A stretch of 29,519 nucleotides of DNA from a virus. The position numbers and the translations under genes are program-made. Below the pieces are notes generated by a model that saw nothing but the letters and a program-made list of their open reading frames with translations, made no database searches and had not been told where the DNA came from. Location: positions 1-29,519 of the IMG/VR virus record IMGVR_UViG_3300022187_000015; one strand, given 5' to 3'. This document shows, in pieces, positions 12,381 to 20,199 of this stretch. Position 1 is the stretch's first letter; every line of letters begins with the position of its first letter.

Positions 12381-14051
12381 TTAGTTCAATTTGCCGCGTG
12401 AAGCTGTGTCGATGGGTCTGCGGCTGACCATGCTATCTTCGCTTTTGATTCTGTTCCTGCGGCGCACATCCTCGTCAGGAATCTGCGAGATGATGCGTCG
12501 TGCCTCAGCAACGCTTATTTTCTTGTTGCCTTTGCGTAGATACACCTGTCGAATCCAACGGTGGTGACAGTACGCGCCGCCTTTCCACAGCCAGATGCTG
12601 TACGTGTCATCCCCATTGGGACCAAAGCCAGGGTTTACTGCGATGTCGCCCGCCGCTATGACGTCCTCCTTGCGGTACAGCTTACTGCGCCCCCCCTTGA
12701 GCATCATCTTGCAGAAGTCACGACTGTTTGGCTTTACGTCCCCGTCATATCGGTAGCGAATGCGCACGATGTCATTGTCGAGCTCCGACGGTCTGCCAGC
12801 ATCACCTGGGACGCGCTGGGCAAACTTAAAAGCGACGTGAGCAAGGTGGTCTGTATCGTAATCCACTGGAGCCTCTGTAACGAGCTCCCAGTCCTCGCCC
12901 ATACCGTCCTCCCCCTTGGGCAGCAAAAAGTCCAGGATGGCCGTTCCAGTGTGCTCACAGAGCTTCGGTACCTCTGGTTCTTTGGACAGCTGCGTCTGCT
13001 CCGTGCTTTCAAGTCCATTCACGCCTTTCAATCCCGATGCATCAGCAATTACTTTGACCGCTTCCAGCACCACACGACGGTATGGCTCAATGACGTTTTT
13101 ACCGAAGATTCGCTCCGCATCCTCAAGCTCCTTGCCTCCGCCCAGTTGACCTGGTACGGCAACGCCAAACAGCATCGGTGAAGTGACCCTATGCCCGACC
13201 ATAATTTTGGCCGTTACCTCTTGCGAAAGGAACTGGTACTGCTTGTCTGCATCGGACAATGGGAAAGGCTCGAAGTCAGGCTTGCGGTCAGGTTCATCGG
13301 AGTACGTGATGATGAATTTGCCAGCATTGGTAGCCCCCTGGAGCTGGTTTTCCATGTCCTGACGAATGCGGTTGCGCTCCTCAGGTGGCGGCACTCCGTT
13401 TTTGAAGTGGATGCTGAAGCTCGGAGCCATCCCATTCTTGATGTTGTTGATGTGGTACTTGCCCACCTCCTTGTCGAGCTCGATGTAATTCACGCTGCCG
13501 ATGTAATCGGGTTTGGGATAGTAGAAGCTCCCAGGGCTGAAAGGAGTGATGTACAGTATCTGCACAGGCTCCGTATGCCGCTTGTGGTAGTCAAAGGCGC
13601 AGATGCGCTCAGGCTCCACCTGCCGCGTGTTGCTCCAGTCCTTCGAGTAATAGTAGTGAGTCACCTTGTCCGCCTCATTTACCTGTTCAGCGCGTACGTT
13701 TTCAAACGGCAAGTGGTTGACGCGGCTGATGGATTCGCGGTTCAGCGAGTAGATGATTTCGAGTGCGAAGCCCCCCTGTATTTTCAAGTCCAAGCATGCC
13801 CGTCGCAAGTGGTCGTCGAGGTTCCACTTTTCAAAAGCGAGCTTGGTCTCCAGGTCGTCGGACTGCAACCCGTCGCCGAAAATCATGTAAGCGATGCTAT
13901 TGCACAAAGCATTGTGCGTAGCTGAGGAGTGGTAAAGGTCGATGAGGTACTGTGGGTATAGGTTATCCTCACCGTACGTGACCCACCCGTTTTTGCTAGG
14001 TGCTTCCTCGTAGCTCTTTTCCTGGTATTTTGAGAGTTTAAGTACGTCCAT
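12381..14051 (-). CDS. Portal protein with C-terminal extension
   Basis: Residues 1 to about 345 form an HK97-type portal: NGWVTYGEDNLYPQYLIDLY, RRACLDLKIQGGFALEIIY, a clip/stem region around NIKNGMAPSFSIHFKNG, then QGATNAGKFIITYSDEPD, TSPMLFGVAVPGQLGGG and NVIEPYRRVVLEAVKVI. The portal is the dodecameric channel through which DNA enters and leaves the head. Residues about 380-556 add another domain with NSRDFCKMM, YRKEDV, NPGFGPNGDDTYSIWLWKGG, a CHHRW motif that could bind metal, and a basic tail. That extra domain is known to me from other Bacteroidota-phage head proteins, often attached to the protease instead. The gene lies downstream of capsid and tube genes, an unusual place. Confidence 0.88.
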   Translation of the reverse strand: MDVLKLSKYQEKSYEEAPSKNGWVTYGEDNLYPQYLIDLYHSSATHNALCNSIAYMIFGDGLQSDDLETKLAFEKWNLDDHLRRACLDLKIQGGFALEIIYSLNRESISRVNHLPFENVRAEQVNEADKVTHYYYSKDWSNTRQVEPERICAFDYHKRHTEPVQILYITPFSPGSFYYPKPDYIGSVNYIELDKEVGKYHINNIKNGMAPSFSIHFKNGVPPPEERNRIRQDMENQLQGATNAGKFIITYSDEPDRKPDFEPFPLSDADKQYQFLSQEVTAKIMVGHRVTSPMLFGVAVPGQLGGGKELEDAERIFGKNVIEPYRRVVLEAVKVIADASGLKGVNGLESTEQTQLSKEPEVPKLCEHTGTAILDFLLPKGEDGMGEDWELVTEAPVDYDTDHLAHVAFKFAQRVPGDAGRPSELDNDIVRIRYRYDGDVKPNSRDFCKMMLKGGRSKLYRKEDVIAAGDIAVNPGFGPNGDDTYSIWLWKGGAYCHHRWIRQVYLRKGNKKISVAEARRIISQIPDEDVRRRNRIKSEDSMVSRRPIDTASRGKLN

Positions 14052-14052
14052 G

Positions 14053-14472
14053 TTACTCGTAGTAAATTACACTGTCGGGTATGGTGAATGAAGGGATAGT
14101 AGCTACGTCTTCATCATTCACCACAGCCACCTGTATGGTCAGCAATCCAATGACGCTGCTGTCCGTCGGGTCGAGGTTGGAGGATGATGTCTGCCCGTAG
14201 ATGCGTAAAAGGTACTGCCCAGCATTGGTAAGTTTGACCTGCGAGCTCGCTTCACTGCCCGCCGTGTCAGTTTTGGCGATGTCAAAGCTGGTGTACCGCT
14301 CATTGCTGACGTGCACGGTGGGGATGAATCGGTATGTCTTGCCCGTTGCATCCTCTACAAGCTCCCAGAGGTAATGCGTGATTGTATCGCCGCCAGTGAG
14401 CATCTTCACAGCCCCCGCAAGCGTGGTGTGAATCCTTTGAGTCGTATTGCTATTGCCTGTAATGTAAATCAT
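14053..14472 (-). CDS. Beta-rich virion protein
   Basis: A 139-residue protein built of alternating beta strands (MIYITGNSNTTQRIHTTLAG, THYLWELVEDATGKTYRFIP, NERYTSFDI, NAGQYLLRIYGQTS). The pattern of a YLxxLxxDxTGxxYxFIP segment, an RYxxFxI strand and a GxYxYxIY strand is common in Bacteroidota phages next to capsid genes and is probably a minor capsid or decoration-type protein. It lies between the tail tube and the portal genes. No enzymatic motif. Confidence 0.6.
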   Translation of the reverse strand: MIYITGNSNTTQRIHTTLAGAVKMLTGGDTITHYLWELVEDATGKTYRFIPTVHVSNERYTSFDIAKTDTAGSEASSQVKLTNAGQYLLRIYGQTSSSNLDPTDSSVIGLLTIQVAVVNDEDVATIPSFTIPDSVIYYE

Positions 14473-14485
14473 CTTGAAAAAGAAA

Positions 14486-14507
14486 GGGGAGAGCTAATGC
14501 CCTCCCC
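14486..14507 (-). terminator. Intergenic hairpin after the tail tube gene
   Basis: On the minus strand GGGGAG (14507-14502) pairs with CTCCCC (14491-14486), with an inner GC/GC pair and an ATTA tip, then TTTCTTTTTC. It lies in the only sizeable gap of the virion region, just after the capsid and tube genes. Placement suggests a leaky terminator that gives capsid and tube more transcript than the portal downstream. Confidence 0.6.
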
Positions 14508-14535
14508 CCGCCATGTACAAGTTTACCTGTTCCTG

Positions 14536-15057
14536 TTACGGTGCTGCTGTCACGGTAATGTTGGTGCCAGATGCAGACGGTCCAGTCGGTGCTGGGGCGT
14601 TTTCGATAGCCGTCAGGGTGACCGTCAAACCATGAAGGTCGCTGGCACCTTGTCCGACACCAGCAGACCCGCCTGAGCATTCAGCTCCATTGAGTGCGCC
14701 CATGACGAAGCCTTGCCCGTTCATGTCGACCACCACCACAGCCAAGCGCGACTGCATCACCTCGTGAATTTCGGCGATGGTAGCCGCGTCGTAGCCCGCG
14801 ATGTTGAAGGTCAGCTCCTGCGTGAAAGCGACAGCTCCGTTTTCCAACGATGCGTCGACCGTTTGATTGAAAGAGCCAGAGCCCTTAGCAATCTCGTATG
14901 TCAGCATGGTCTGAGATTCAGCTGTATCGTCGATAGCTCCGCTGCTTGCAGCATTCCAAAAGCCGTCCGACCATTGGGCGAGCAGTACCTTGTGTACGCC
15001 GCCAATCTTAGTCTTGCACGGTACTCCAATTCCCGCCAGTGTTGCGTTACATGCCAT
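14536..15057 (-). CDS. Major tail tube protein (probable)
   Basis: A 173-residue protein that follows the major capsid gene. It starts ACNATLAGIGVPCKTKIGGV, contains a hydrophobic beta core (GSFNQTVDASLENGAVAFTQ, ELTFNIAGYDAATIAEIH, LAVVVVDMNGQGFVMGAL) and ends in a Pro/Ser-rich tail. Length, the VVVDMNGQGFVMG strand, the GxSASGTNITV-like end and neighbourhood fit a siphovirus tube protein, which stacks in rings around the tape measure. It could instead be a decoration protein; tube is favoured by the FTQELTFNI strand typical of tube folds. Confidence 0.65.
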   Translation of the reverse strand: MACNATLAGIGVPCKTKIGGVHKVLLAQWSDGFWNAASSGAIDDTAESQTMLTYEIAKGSGSFNQTVDASLENGAVAFTQELTFNIAGYDAATIAEIHEVMQSRLAVVVVDMNGQGFVMGALNGAECSGGSAGVGQGASDLHGLTVTLTAIENAPAPTGPSASGTNITVTAAP

Positions 15058-15075
15058 TGTTTGCGGGTTTAGGGA

Positions 15076-16077
15076 TTAAGATGTGCGACGGCAAACGGAA
15101 ATGTCAGCCAAGCTCGCAATTTGAGTACCGCCGCTGAAACGCATAGCCACACGCACATTGTCAGAGCCATCAGTCAAGCTCATGTCGACGACGCGAGCGT
15201 TGGTCTGGTCCGTGGTGAGGTCACATCCAAAGTGGAGGTTCTCAGGGTTGGTGTAGAGCATGGTGTCGTTCGGACAGCCTGGGAGCATCACGATGGGGAT
15301 GCCCATGTACTGTGACGTGAGGCCACTTGTGAGGAACTCAGGCGATGCGATACCTTGGGCAGCAGAGCCTTCGGAAGCAACGACGCGGTCAACAAAGCCA
15401 CCCAAAGCACGCTGCAAAAGGAAGCCAGTCTTGCGGCTCATGTAGATAACTGCGCGAGAGTCATTCTGCACAGTAGCGGGTGCACCATTTACGACACCAT
15501 CCAAGCGAGCCAAGACGTTAGTTGAGTCGATTGCATTGGCCACCTGGTCATCATTGCCGAGCGATGCTGCGCCATCCACGATGTGGTGGTACAAGCCGTC
15601 GAATGAAGTGGTGATTTCGCCACCACCCGTCAAGCTGGAGTCGGTGGGGTCAAAGTTTCCACCCCAGATGCTTTTCTCGATGTTCTCAGCCACCTTGCGG
15701 CCCAAGAATTGAAGCAGGAATGTTTCAAAGTTGGGCGGGATGCGGTCGTTGAGCAAACCACGTCCAGTCTGCAACGCCTCCCAGTCAGCACGGAAGTCCT
15801 TCTTGCAAAGCTCCTGGTTGACCATGAGCTCTGTAACCTGCAGCACCACCTCATCCAAGTCGAGGTCGCCGGCAACTCCCGTGAAGGAACAGTCGTTGGC
15901 CTTCACAATCTCAGCATTGTTGCTGAGCTTCTTGAGTACAGCCTTGTACTTCACGTTTTGGTGAATGGTCACCGCACCTGTGGCGATGGTTTCAGCCGCC
16001 AGGATTGCTGGGGCGATGTACGGCAGCGCGAGTTCTCCGTCGTAACTGCTCGTGTTGATGTCAAATGACTTAGCCAT
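15076..16077 (-). CDS. Major capsid protein
   Basis: A 333-residue protein with HK97-like features of Bacteroidota phages: an N-terminal arm (SYDGELALPYIAPAILAAET), a long helix region (KKDFRADWEALQTGRGLLND, FETFLLQFLGRKVAENIEKS), and P/A-domain strands (NDSRAVIYMSRKTGFLLQ, SQYMGIPIVMLPGCPNDTML, FGCDLTTDQTNARVVDM). It forms the icosahedral shell. It lies immediately downstream of the protease and scaffold genes, the usual head-gene trio, in the same order as in related phages. ATG 16077 follows a short gap of two bases. Confidence 0.9.
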   Translation of the reverse strand: MAKSFDINTSSYDGELALPYIAPAILAAETIATGAVTIHQNVKYKAVLKKLSNNAEIVKANDCSFTGVAGDLDLDEVVLQVTELMVNQELCKKDFRADWEALQTGRGLLNDRIPPNFETFLLQFLGRKVAENIEKSIWGGNFDPTDSSLTGGGEITTSFDGLYHHIVDGAASLGNDDQVANAIDSTNVLARLDGVVNGAPATVQNDSRAVIYMSRKTGFLLQRALGGFVDRVVASEGSAAQGIASPEFLTSGLTSQYMGIPIVMLPGCPNDTMLYTNPENLHFGCDLTTDQTNARVVDMSLTDGSDNVRVAMRFSGGTQIASLADISVCRRTS

Positions 16078-16079
16078 GT

Positions 16080-16742
16080 TTAGTCGTTGTAGTATTCAAA
16101 GATTGCAGAAACGCGGTCCTTGGCAGACAGCCCGCGCAGGTTGATTGGTTCACGCTGTTGGGTATGGGGGGCACGTGAAAGCCCTTCGGTTGCCGGTTGA
16201 TTGTCCAGCTCCTCCTTGATAGCAGAAAGCTCTGTTTTGTGAGCCTCAAGCTCTTGCTTGTACTCCGTGAGGGCTTCCGTCAGGGCCTCCTTCACCAGCT
16301 CGCGAACTGCATCGGCAGTCATCACCGTCTCTGGAGCCTCCTCGGCCATCTCCTCCTTGTCCTCGTCTTTCTCGGCTTCGGTAGCGTCCATAATTTCAGC
16401 AATCTTGCCGCCCTCGACGCGAGTCTTGCCGCCGTCCTCGTACTCGTACTCCCCGTCAGGAAGTGGAATCTTCTCGCCCTCGTCATTCATGACGAAAACG
16501 TCCGCACCCACGGCAAACTCACCGTCGGTGAAAATCTCCGTGCCATTGGCGAGCTTCTTGCTTGCCATAAGTTCCTCAGCTTCCGTCTCGGTTTCGAGCT
16601 CGGTAGCCTCAGGCTGTGTGGCGTCCTCCTGCTCCATTGCCTGGAGGTTGACGGAGTACTGCTCGAACAGCTGGTTTACTCGTTCTTTGAGGTTCATGTT
16701 TCTGTAACGCTTTTGTGTGGATAGTTCTCGCATGTGAGTCAT
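16080..16742 (-). CDS. Scaffold-like protein
   Basis: A 220-residue, very acidic protein with a central low-complexity stretch rich in Glu (EATELETETEAEELM, EKDEDKEEMAEEAPE) and a long helix (ELVKEALTEALTEYKQELEA) before a C-terminal peptide (PINLRGLSAKDRVSAIFEYY) that probably docks onto the capsid protein. Acidic, helical, coiled-coil proteins located between the protease and capsid genes are typical scaffolds, removed during maturation. ATG 16742 makes an ATGA overlap with the protease stop; ATG 16697 is an alternative start. No DNA-binding or enzymatic motif. Confidence 0.8.
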   Translation of the reverse strand: MTHMRELSTQKRYRNMNLKERVNQLFEQYSVNLQAMEQEDATQPEATELETETEAEELMASKKLANGTEIFTDGEFAVGADVFVMNDEGEKIPLPDGEYEYEDGGKTRVEGGKIAEIMDATEAEKDEDKEEMAEEAPETVMTADAVRELVKEALTEALTEYKQELEAHKTELSAIKEELDNQPATEGLSRAPHTQQREPINLRGLSAKDRVSAIFEYYND

Positions 16743-18097
16743 TTTTTGTCCGACTTGGGATGCCCTTTGGGCAGCAGGTCATAGTCCCCTGTGTACTTCT
16801 TGTTTTGGGGGCGTCCATTTTTGACCAGGTACAGGTAAGCATTTACGCGAGCTTGTCCCCATTGCTGGCTGCTGCTGACATTTGGACTGTGGCTTGTTTG
16901 GAATGCCCCCACCCCCCGCTGGTATACCGTGCGTAGCTGACCGATTGTGACGCCGTAGCCGAGCTTTTTCTTGTACCGCTCGTTGAACTCGTCGGCTTTC
17001 TTTTGCAACGACTTCTCTACAGCCGCTGGCACCTTCACCCCGCGGGTATTCGATGCTGCCCCTGGCTTGTTCTTGGAGCTGCCTCGCTTAGGGTTTCTGT
17101 TGGGTGTCCCTGACTTGGGAGCTTTACGGCTGGGCTTGACACCACCGCGAGGCCCAATGGTCGCCAACTCCGCTACGAGTTCATCCTCCATAGCCTGAAG
17201 CATGTCCAACTCACGCAGTTTGCCTCGCGACCAGTTTTTTGCCGCCTTGCCACCCCACAGCAGGTAGCTGATTGTTCCGCATGCTTTGGAGTCACTGGGG
17301 TCGTAATATGCCTCCGCTCGATTGAGGTAGCCCCACATACGTTTAATTGTGGTAATGCTGATGGGCTTGCCGTCTGCCAACTGTTGAGCCCGCACCTTGC
17401 CCACCTGAGTGGCACAGCGGTTGTTCACCCGCTCGTTCATCTCAATGCCTCGCTTGGCATTGTTCCGTACAGAGTCGGGGTAATCATTGAAAGATTGCAG
17501 AGCCGTCTTGTCATCCGTGATGAAGGTGTTGGCAAGCTCTTCGAGCAGGTCCTCCTGCATCTCCGTGGCCTTTTCTTTCAATGCCATGCGGTCGACAAAA
17601 TAGCCCTCGATGCTGAAGCCCTTCACCTTGCCCTCCTTCACGAAGTTTTGCCAGATAGCGTCGTTGTTGACTTTCACGGCGACCATCCACGTACCTTTCG
17701 GGTAGGTCATGCCGTACGAGTTGCTCTTGTCCTTTTCTGGGTCTTCGATGAGCCAGGACTCCACCACGCTGAGCCCCTGAAGTGGAAAATTGTGGTCGAG
17801 GGTAGTTCGTCCTTGGTTGCCCGCCATTAGGAACAGCTGCATAGCCTGTTTTACCGTCGACTTGCTGAAGTAAACGTAGTATTCCTCATCGTCACTGCGA
17901 CGAAAGATGGGCTTGTCAGGAATGAGAGCAGGACCGAGCAAGATACGTTCATCTTCATCGACCTGAGCAAAGGTCTGTTTCTGCTGTTCTGCGAAAGCCA
18001 CGAAGTCCGCTTCAATCGCGGGCTGTTCAACCAGCGAAATAGCCTCGATGCCATACACCTCGGCTTCCTCGTCAATTACAAGTTCTACAATAGTCAT
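16739..18097 (-). CDS. XkdF-type prohead protease with two extra domains
   Basis: Residues 1-185 match the XkdF-like serine protease: EAISLVEQPAIEADFVAF, ILLGPALIPDKPIFRRSDDE, H102 in TTLDHNFPL and S162 in GFSIEGYF. It processes scaffold and capsid proteins. Residues about 205-295 form a second domain (NAKRGIEMNERVNNRCATQV, ITTIKRMWGYLNRAEAYY, then a YLLWGGKAAKNW block) found with phage head proteases. A basic linker (320-355) leads to a C-terminal domain about 370-443 (YGVTIGQLRTVYQRGVGAFQ, ARVNAYLYLVKNGRP) resembling a DUF5824-like domain known from marine phages. The total of 452 residues is far longer than a protease alone. It has ATGA overlaps on both sides. Confidence 0.85.
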   Translation of the reverse strand: MTIVELVIDEEAEVYGIEAISLVEQPAIEADFVAFAEQQKQTFAQVDEDERILLGPALIPDKPIFRRSDDEEYYVYFSKSTVKQAMQLFLMAGNQGRTTLDHNFPLQGLSVVESWLIEDPEKDKSNSYGMTYPKGTWMVAVKVNNDAIWQNFVKEGKVKGFSIEGYFVDRMALKEKATEMQEDLLEELANTFITDDKTALQSFNDYPDSVRNNAKRGIEMNERVNNRCATQVGKVRAQQLADGKPISITTIKRMWGYLNRAEAYYDPSDSKACGTISYLLWGGKAAKNWSRGKLRELDMLQAMEDELVAELATIGPRGGVKPSRKAPKSGTPNRNPKRGSSKNKPGAASNTRGVKVPAAVEKSLQKKADEFNERYKKKLGYGVTIGQLRTVYQRGVGAFQTSHSPNVSSSQQWGQARVNAYLYLVKNGRPQNKKYTGDYDLLPKGHPKSDKK

Positions 18098-20034
18098 GTT
18101 ACGTTGGCTTGGTCGTCAATTTTTTGGGTAATCTGTTGAGCCGTATTCACCTCCTCGGTGAGCACATATGCCCGTATGTCTTGGGTGATGGAATCGCCCA
18201 GGAATGAAAGGTCGATTTGCGGAGCTCCTGTCCCTTGTGTGACCTGTGAAGCTGTCGAGGACAGGCTCGGTGGCTCAGGCATGCTGGGCTCCGATGCGCC
18301 ACCGCTGGGACTAAATTGAGTCTGCTTAATGGTAGCCAACTGAGTCGCACCCGTCAGAGCAGCCGTCGCTGCACCAGGCAGACCCGCAGGTATACCCAAT
18401 CCACCCACCGCAGGGTTGATAGCCGCCACCACCGCCGCCGCAGTACCAGCAATGGTCTGTGCTATTTGAGCCGCCTTGTTTCGTTTGAATGCCCGCTCCT
18501 GTTCCTCCTCCGATGCGTCAGCATCTGCCGCCGTCAGTGCCTGGAAAAAGCCAAATGCTGCGTTGACCATAGCCATGCTTTGGTCGAGGTTTTGCTTCCG
18601 TGCCTGAGCCTTCTGCTTTTCTGCATCCTCCACCGCCTTGCGGGCATCAGCCACTACCTTAGCCTCTTGGTCTGCGTACTTCTTGTTAATCCGCTGGACC
18701 GCGACGCCCTGGGCTTCCATGAGCATCCGCTCCTGCTCATCGTATCGAGCATTCACCTCTGCGATGCGTCGCCGCTTTTCATCTTCGTCCATCACCTCCT
18801 GCTCAATCAATGCGAGCTCCTTGTCCCGTAGGGCCATGCTCTTGGCAAACAGTCCCTCGTGGTGTTTGACGAGCTTGTCAATCTCCTTCTGTTGAGCATC
18901 GGTTTCGAGAGCAGCAAGCAGTTCAGCTTGGGCTTTCTCCATGTCCTTGAGCTCCTTGTCGGCAGCTTTCCTTGCGGCCACCCTGTCCCGTTCAATCTCC
19001 TTGTTGAGTCGGTTGAGTTCTCGTTGGGTGCTGCGTTGCTGGTTCAAGCGGTTAGCCTGTTGCTGGTTGACAGCAGCGATAGCCTGAGCCTCCTTGTCCA
19101 AGGCATCCTGCGTGGAGCGAGCCAGCTTGTTTTCCTCTACCTGGGCATCGCGACGAAGTACGAGCACCTCGGTCTCACGAGCCAGCAGGTCCTCCTCCAG
19201 TCTTTGGGCCTCCAGCAGTGCAGCCTTCCGTACCTCAGCACTAAATTCATCTTCCTGTCTGCTCTTGAGCCGCAGTCCTGCAATCTCCGATTCGAGCTTG
19301 CTACGGTCCACGAGCAGCTTCCGCTCCAGACGAGTCGCCTTGTTCCGCTTTTGAGCGATGATGTCGGCTTGTTTTCCCTCCTCCACTACCTGTTCCACGA
19401 AGTCCTTGCTGGCGTCGATTGCATCCTGTGTCTTTTCCACCACATCCTCGACGCCCAGCGCCACCTTGCCAACAGCATTTGCCGCTGTTTTACCCGCCTC
19501 AGAAAACTCGCCGCTGAAAAGGAGTTGCAGGGCTTTGACCAGCTCAGGGATGAGCTCAGCCAACCCCTCAAATCGGTTTGTTATATTCTGCGTTATGAGG
19601 TTGGCAAAGTCTTTCAACGCCTGTTGTGGGTCGCTGAAAATTGAGATGAGCTTCTCGCCCACATCCGCCACCACATCCAAAATGTTGTCCATGACAGAGC
19701 CGAGCACCCCCATAATGCGGTTGAATTTCTCAGCCCCCTGCTCACTGCTGCGGAATGCCGTCACCACGGACGCCAACAGCCCCACAAGCAGGAAAATTGG
19801 GGACGCCTTGAGCACCGCATTGAGCCCCTTCATCCCTCCGCCAAAACGCTTCAGGGAACTTGCCCCTGCCACGAAGCCCGAAGCCAACCCACCTGTAAGT
19901 GAATCGAGCTGCTTTGTGAGTCCTCCCGCTGCCGCCCCTGTTGCCGCCGCGGAGTCACCGACTTTTGTCAGCTTCTCCTCGACGTCACTGGTGTCTGCTG
20001 TGACTGTATATCGTATCTCCTCTACTTGAGCCAT
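18094..20034 (-). CDS. Tape measure protein
   Basis: A 646-residue protein. It has an N-terminal beta segment (VEEIRYTVTADTSDVEEKLT) of the Bacteroidota type, an Ala/Gly-rich stretch, a hydrophobic segment about residues 78-94 (SPIFLLVGLLASVVTAF), a very long charged coiled coil (about 220-500), a second hydrophobic Ala/Gly stretch (IAGTAAAVVAAINPAVGG), and a tail ending YVLTEEVNTAQQITQKI. This is the standard layout of a siphovirus ruler that fills the tail tube; at about 1.5 angstrom per residue it would set a tail near 100 nm. ATG 20034 was chosen because sequence up to 20118 is occupied by the small membrane gene in another frame. Confidence 0.92.
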   Translation of the reverse strand: MAQVEEIRYTVTADTSDVEEKLTKVGDSAAATGAAAGGLTKQLDSLTGGLASGFVAGASSLKRFGGGMKGLNAVLKASPIFLLVGLLASVVTAFRSSEQGAEKFNRIMGVLGSVMDNILDVVADVGEKLISIFSDPQQALKDFANLITQNITNRFEGLAELIPELVKALQLLFSGEFSEAGKTAANAVGKVALGVEDVVEKTQDAIDASKDFVEQVVEEGKQADIIAQKRNKATRLERKLLVDRSKLESEIAGLRLKSRQEDEFSAEVRKAALLEAQRLEEDLLARETEVLVLRRDAQVEENKLARSTQDALDKEAQAIAAVNQQQANRLNQQRSTQRELNRLNKEIERDRVAARKAADKELKDMEKAQAELLAALETDAQQKEIDKLVKHHEGLFAKSMALRDKELALIEQEVMDEDEKRRRIAEVNARYDEQERMLMEAQGVAVQRINKKYADQEAKVVADARKAVEDAEKQKAQARKQNLDQSMAMVNAAFGFFQALTAADADASEEEQERAFKRNKAAQIAQTIAGTAAAVVAAINPAVGGLGIPAGLPGAATAALTGATQLATIKQTQFSPSGGASEPSMPEPPSLSSTASQVTQGTGAPQIDLSFLGDSITQDIRAYVLTEEVNTAQQITQKIDDQANVT

Positions 20035-20198
20035 GCGATTGCTAATGCGATGGGTAATATGTATGCCAGAGCCACTACGGCCACCACCGTGAGCCACTGC
20101 AGGACTCTGCCCCACCACCGTACGGTGTAGTCAGCCCCCAGAGCCTGTTGGTAGCGTATGCCTCCTAAGATGAAACGCCCGTCGTCGAAATTTCTCAC
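20022..20198 (-). CDS. Small membrane protein, 58 residues, GTG start
   Basis: A short gene reading from GTG 20198, two bases after the stop of the large tail protein, to TAG at 20022, overlapping the tape measure ATG by 13 bases. The product begins RNFDDGRFILGGIRYQQALG, continues ADYTVRWWGRVLQ, and has a C-terminal membrane segment of about 24 residues (WLTVVVAVVALAYILPIALA). Similar small membrane proteins occur beside tape measure genes in Bacteroidota phages, though their role is unknown. The frame, gap-filling position and hydrophobicity support it. It could be a holin-like or tail-assembly peptide. Confidence 0.62.
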   Translation of the reverse strand: MRNFDDGRFILGGIRYQQALGADYTVRWWGRVLQWLTVVAVVALAYILPIALAIAWLK

Positions 20199-20199
20199 G

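Noticed and set aside
20035-20118. N-terminal extension of the tape measure
   Set aside because: The added residues are Gly/Ser/Arg-rich and lie in another frame over the 58-residue membrane gene; ATG 20034 starts the conserved-looking strand.
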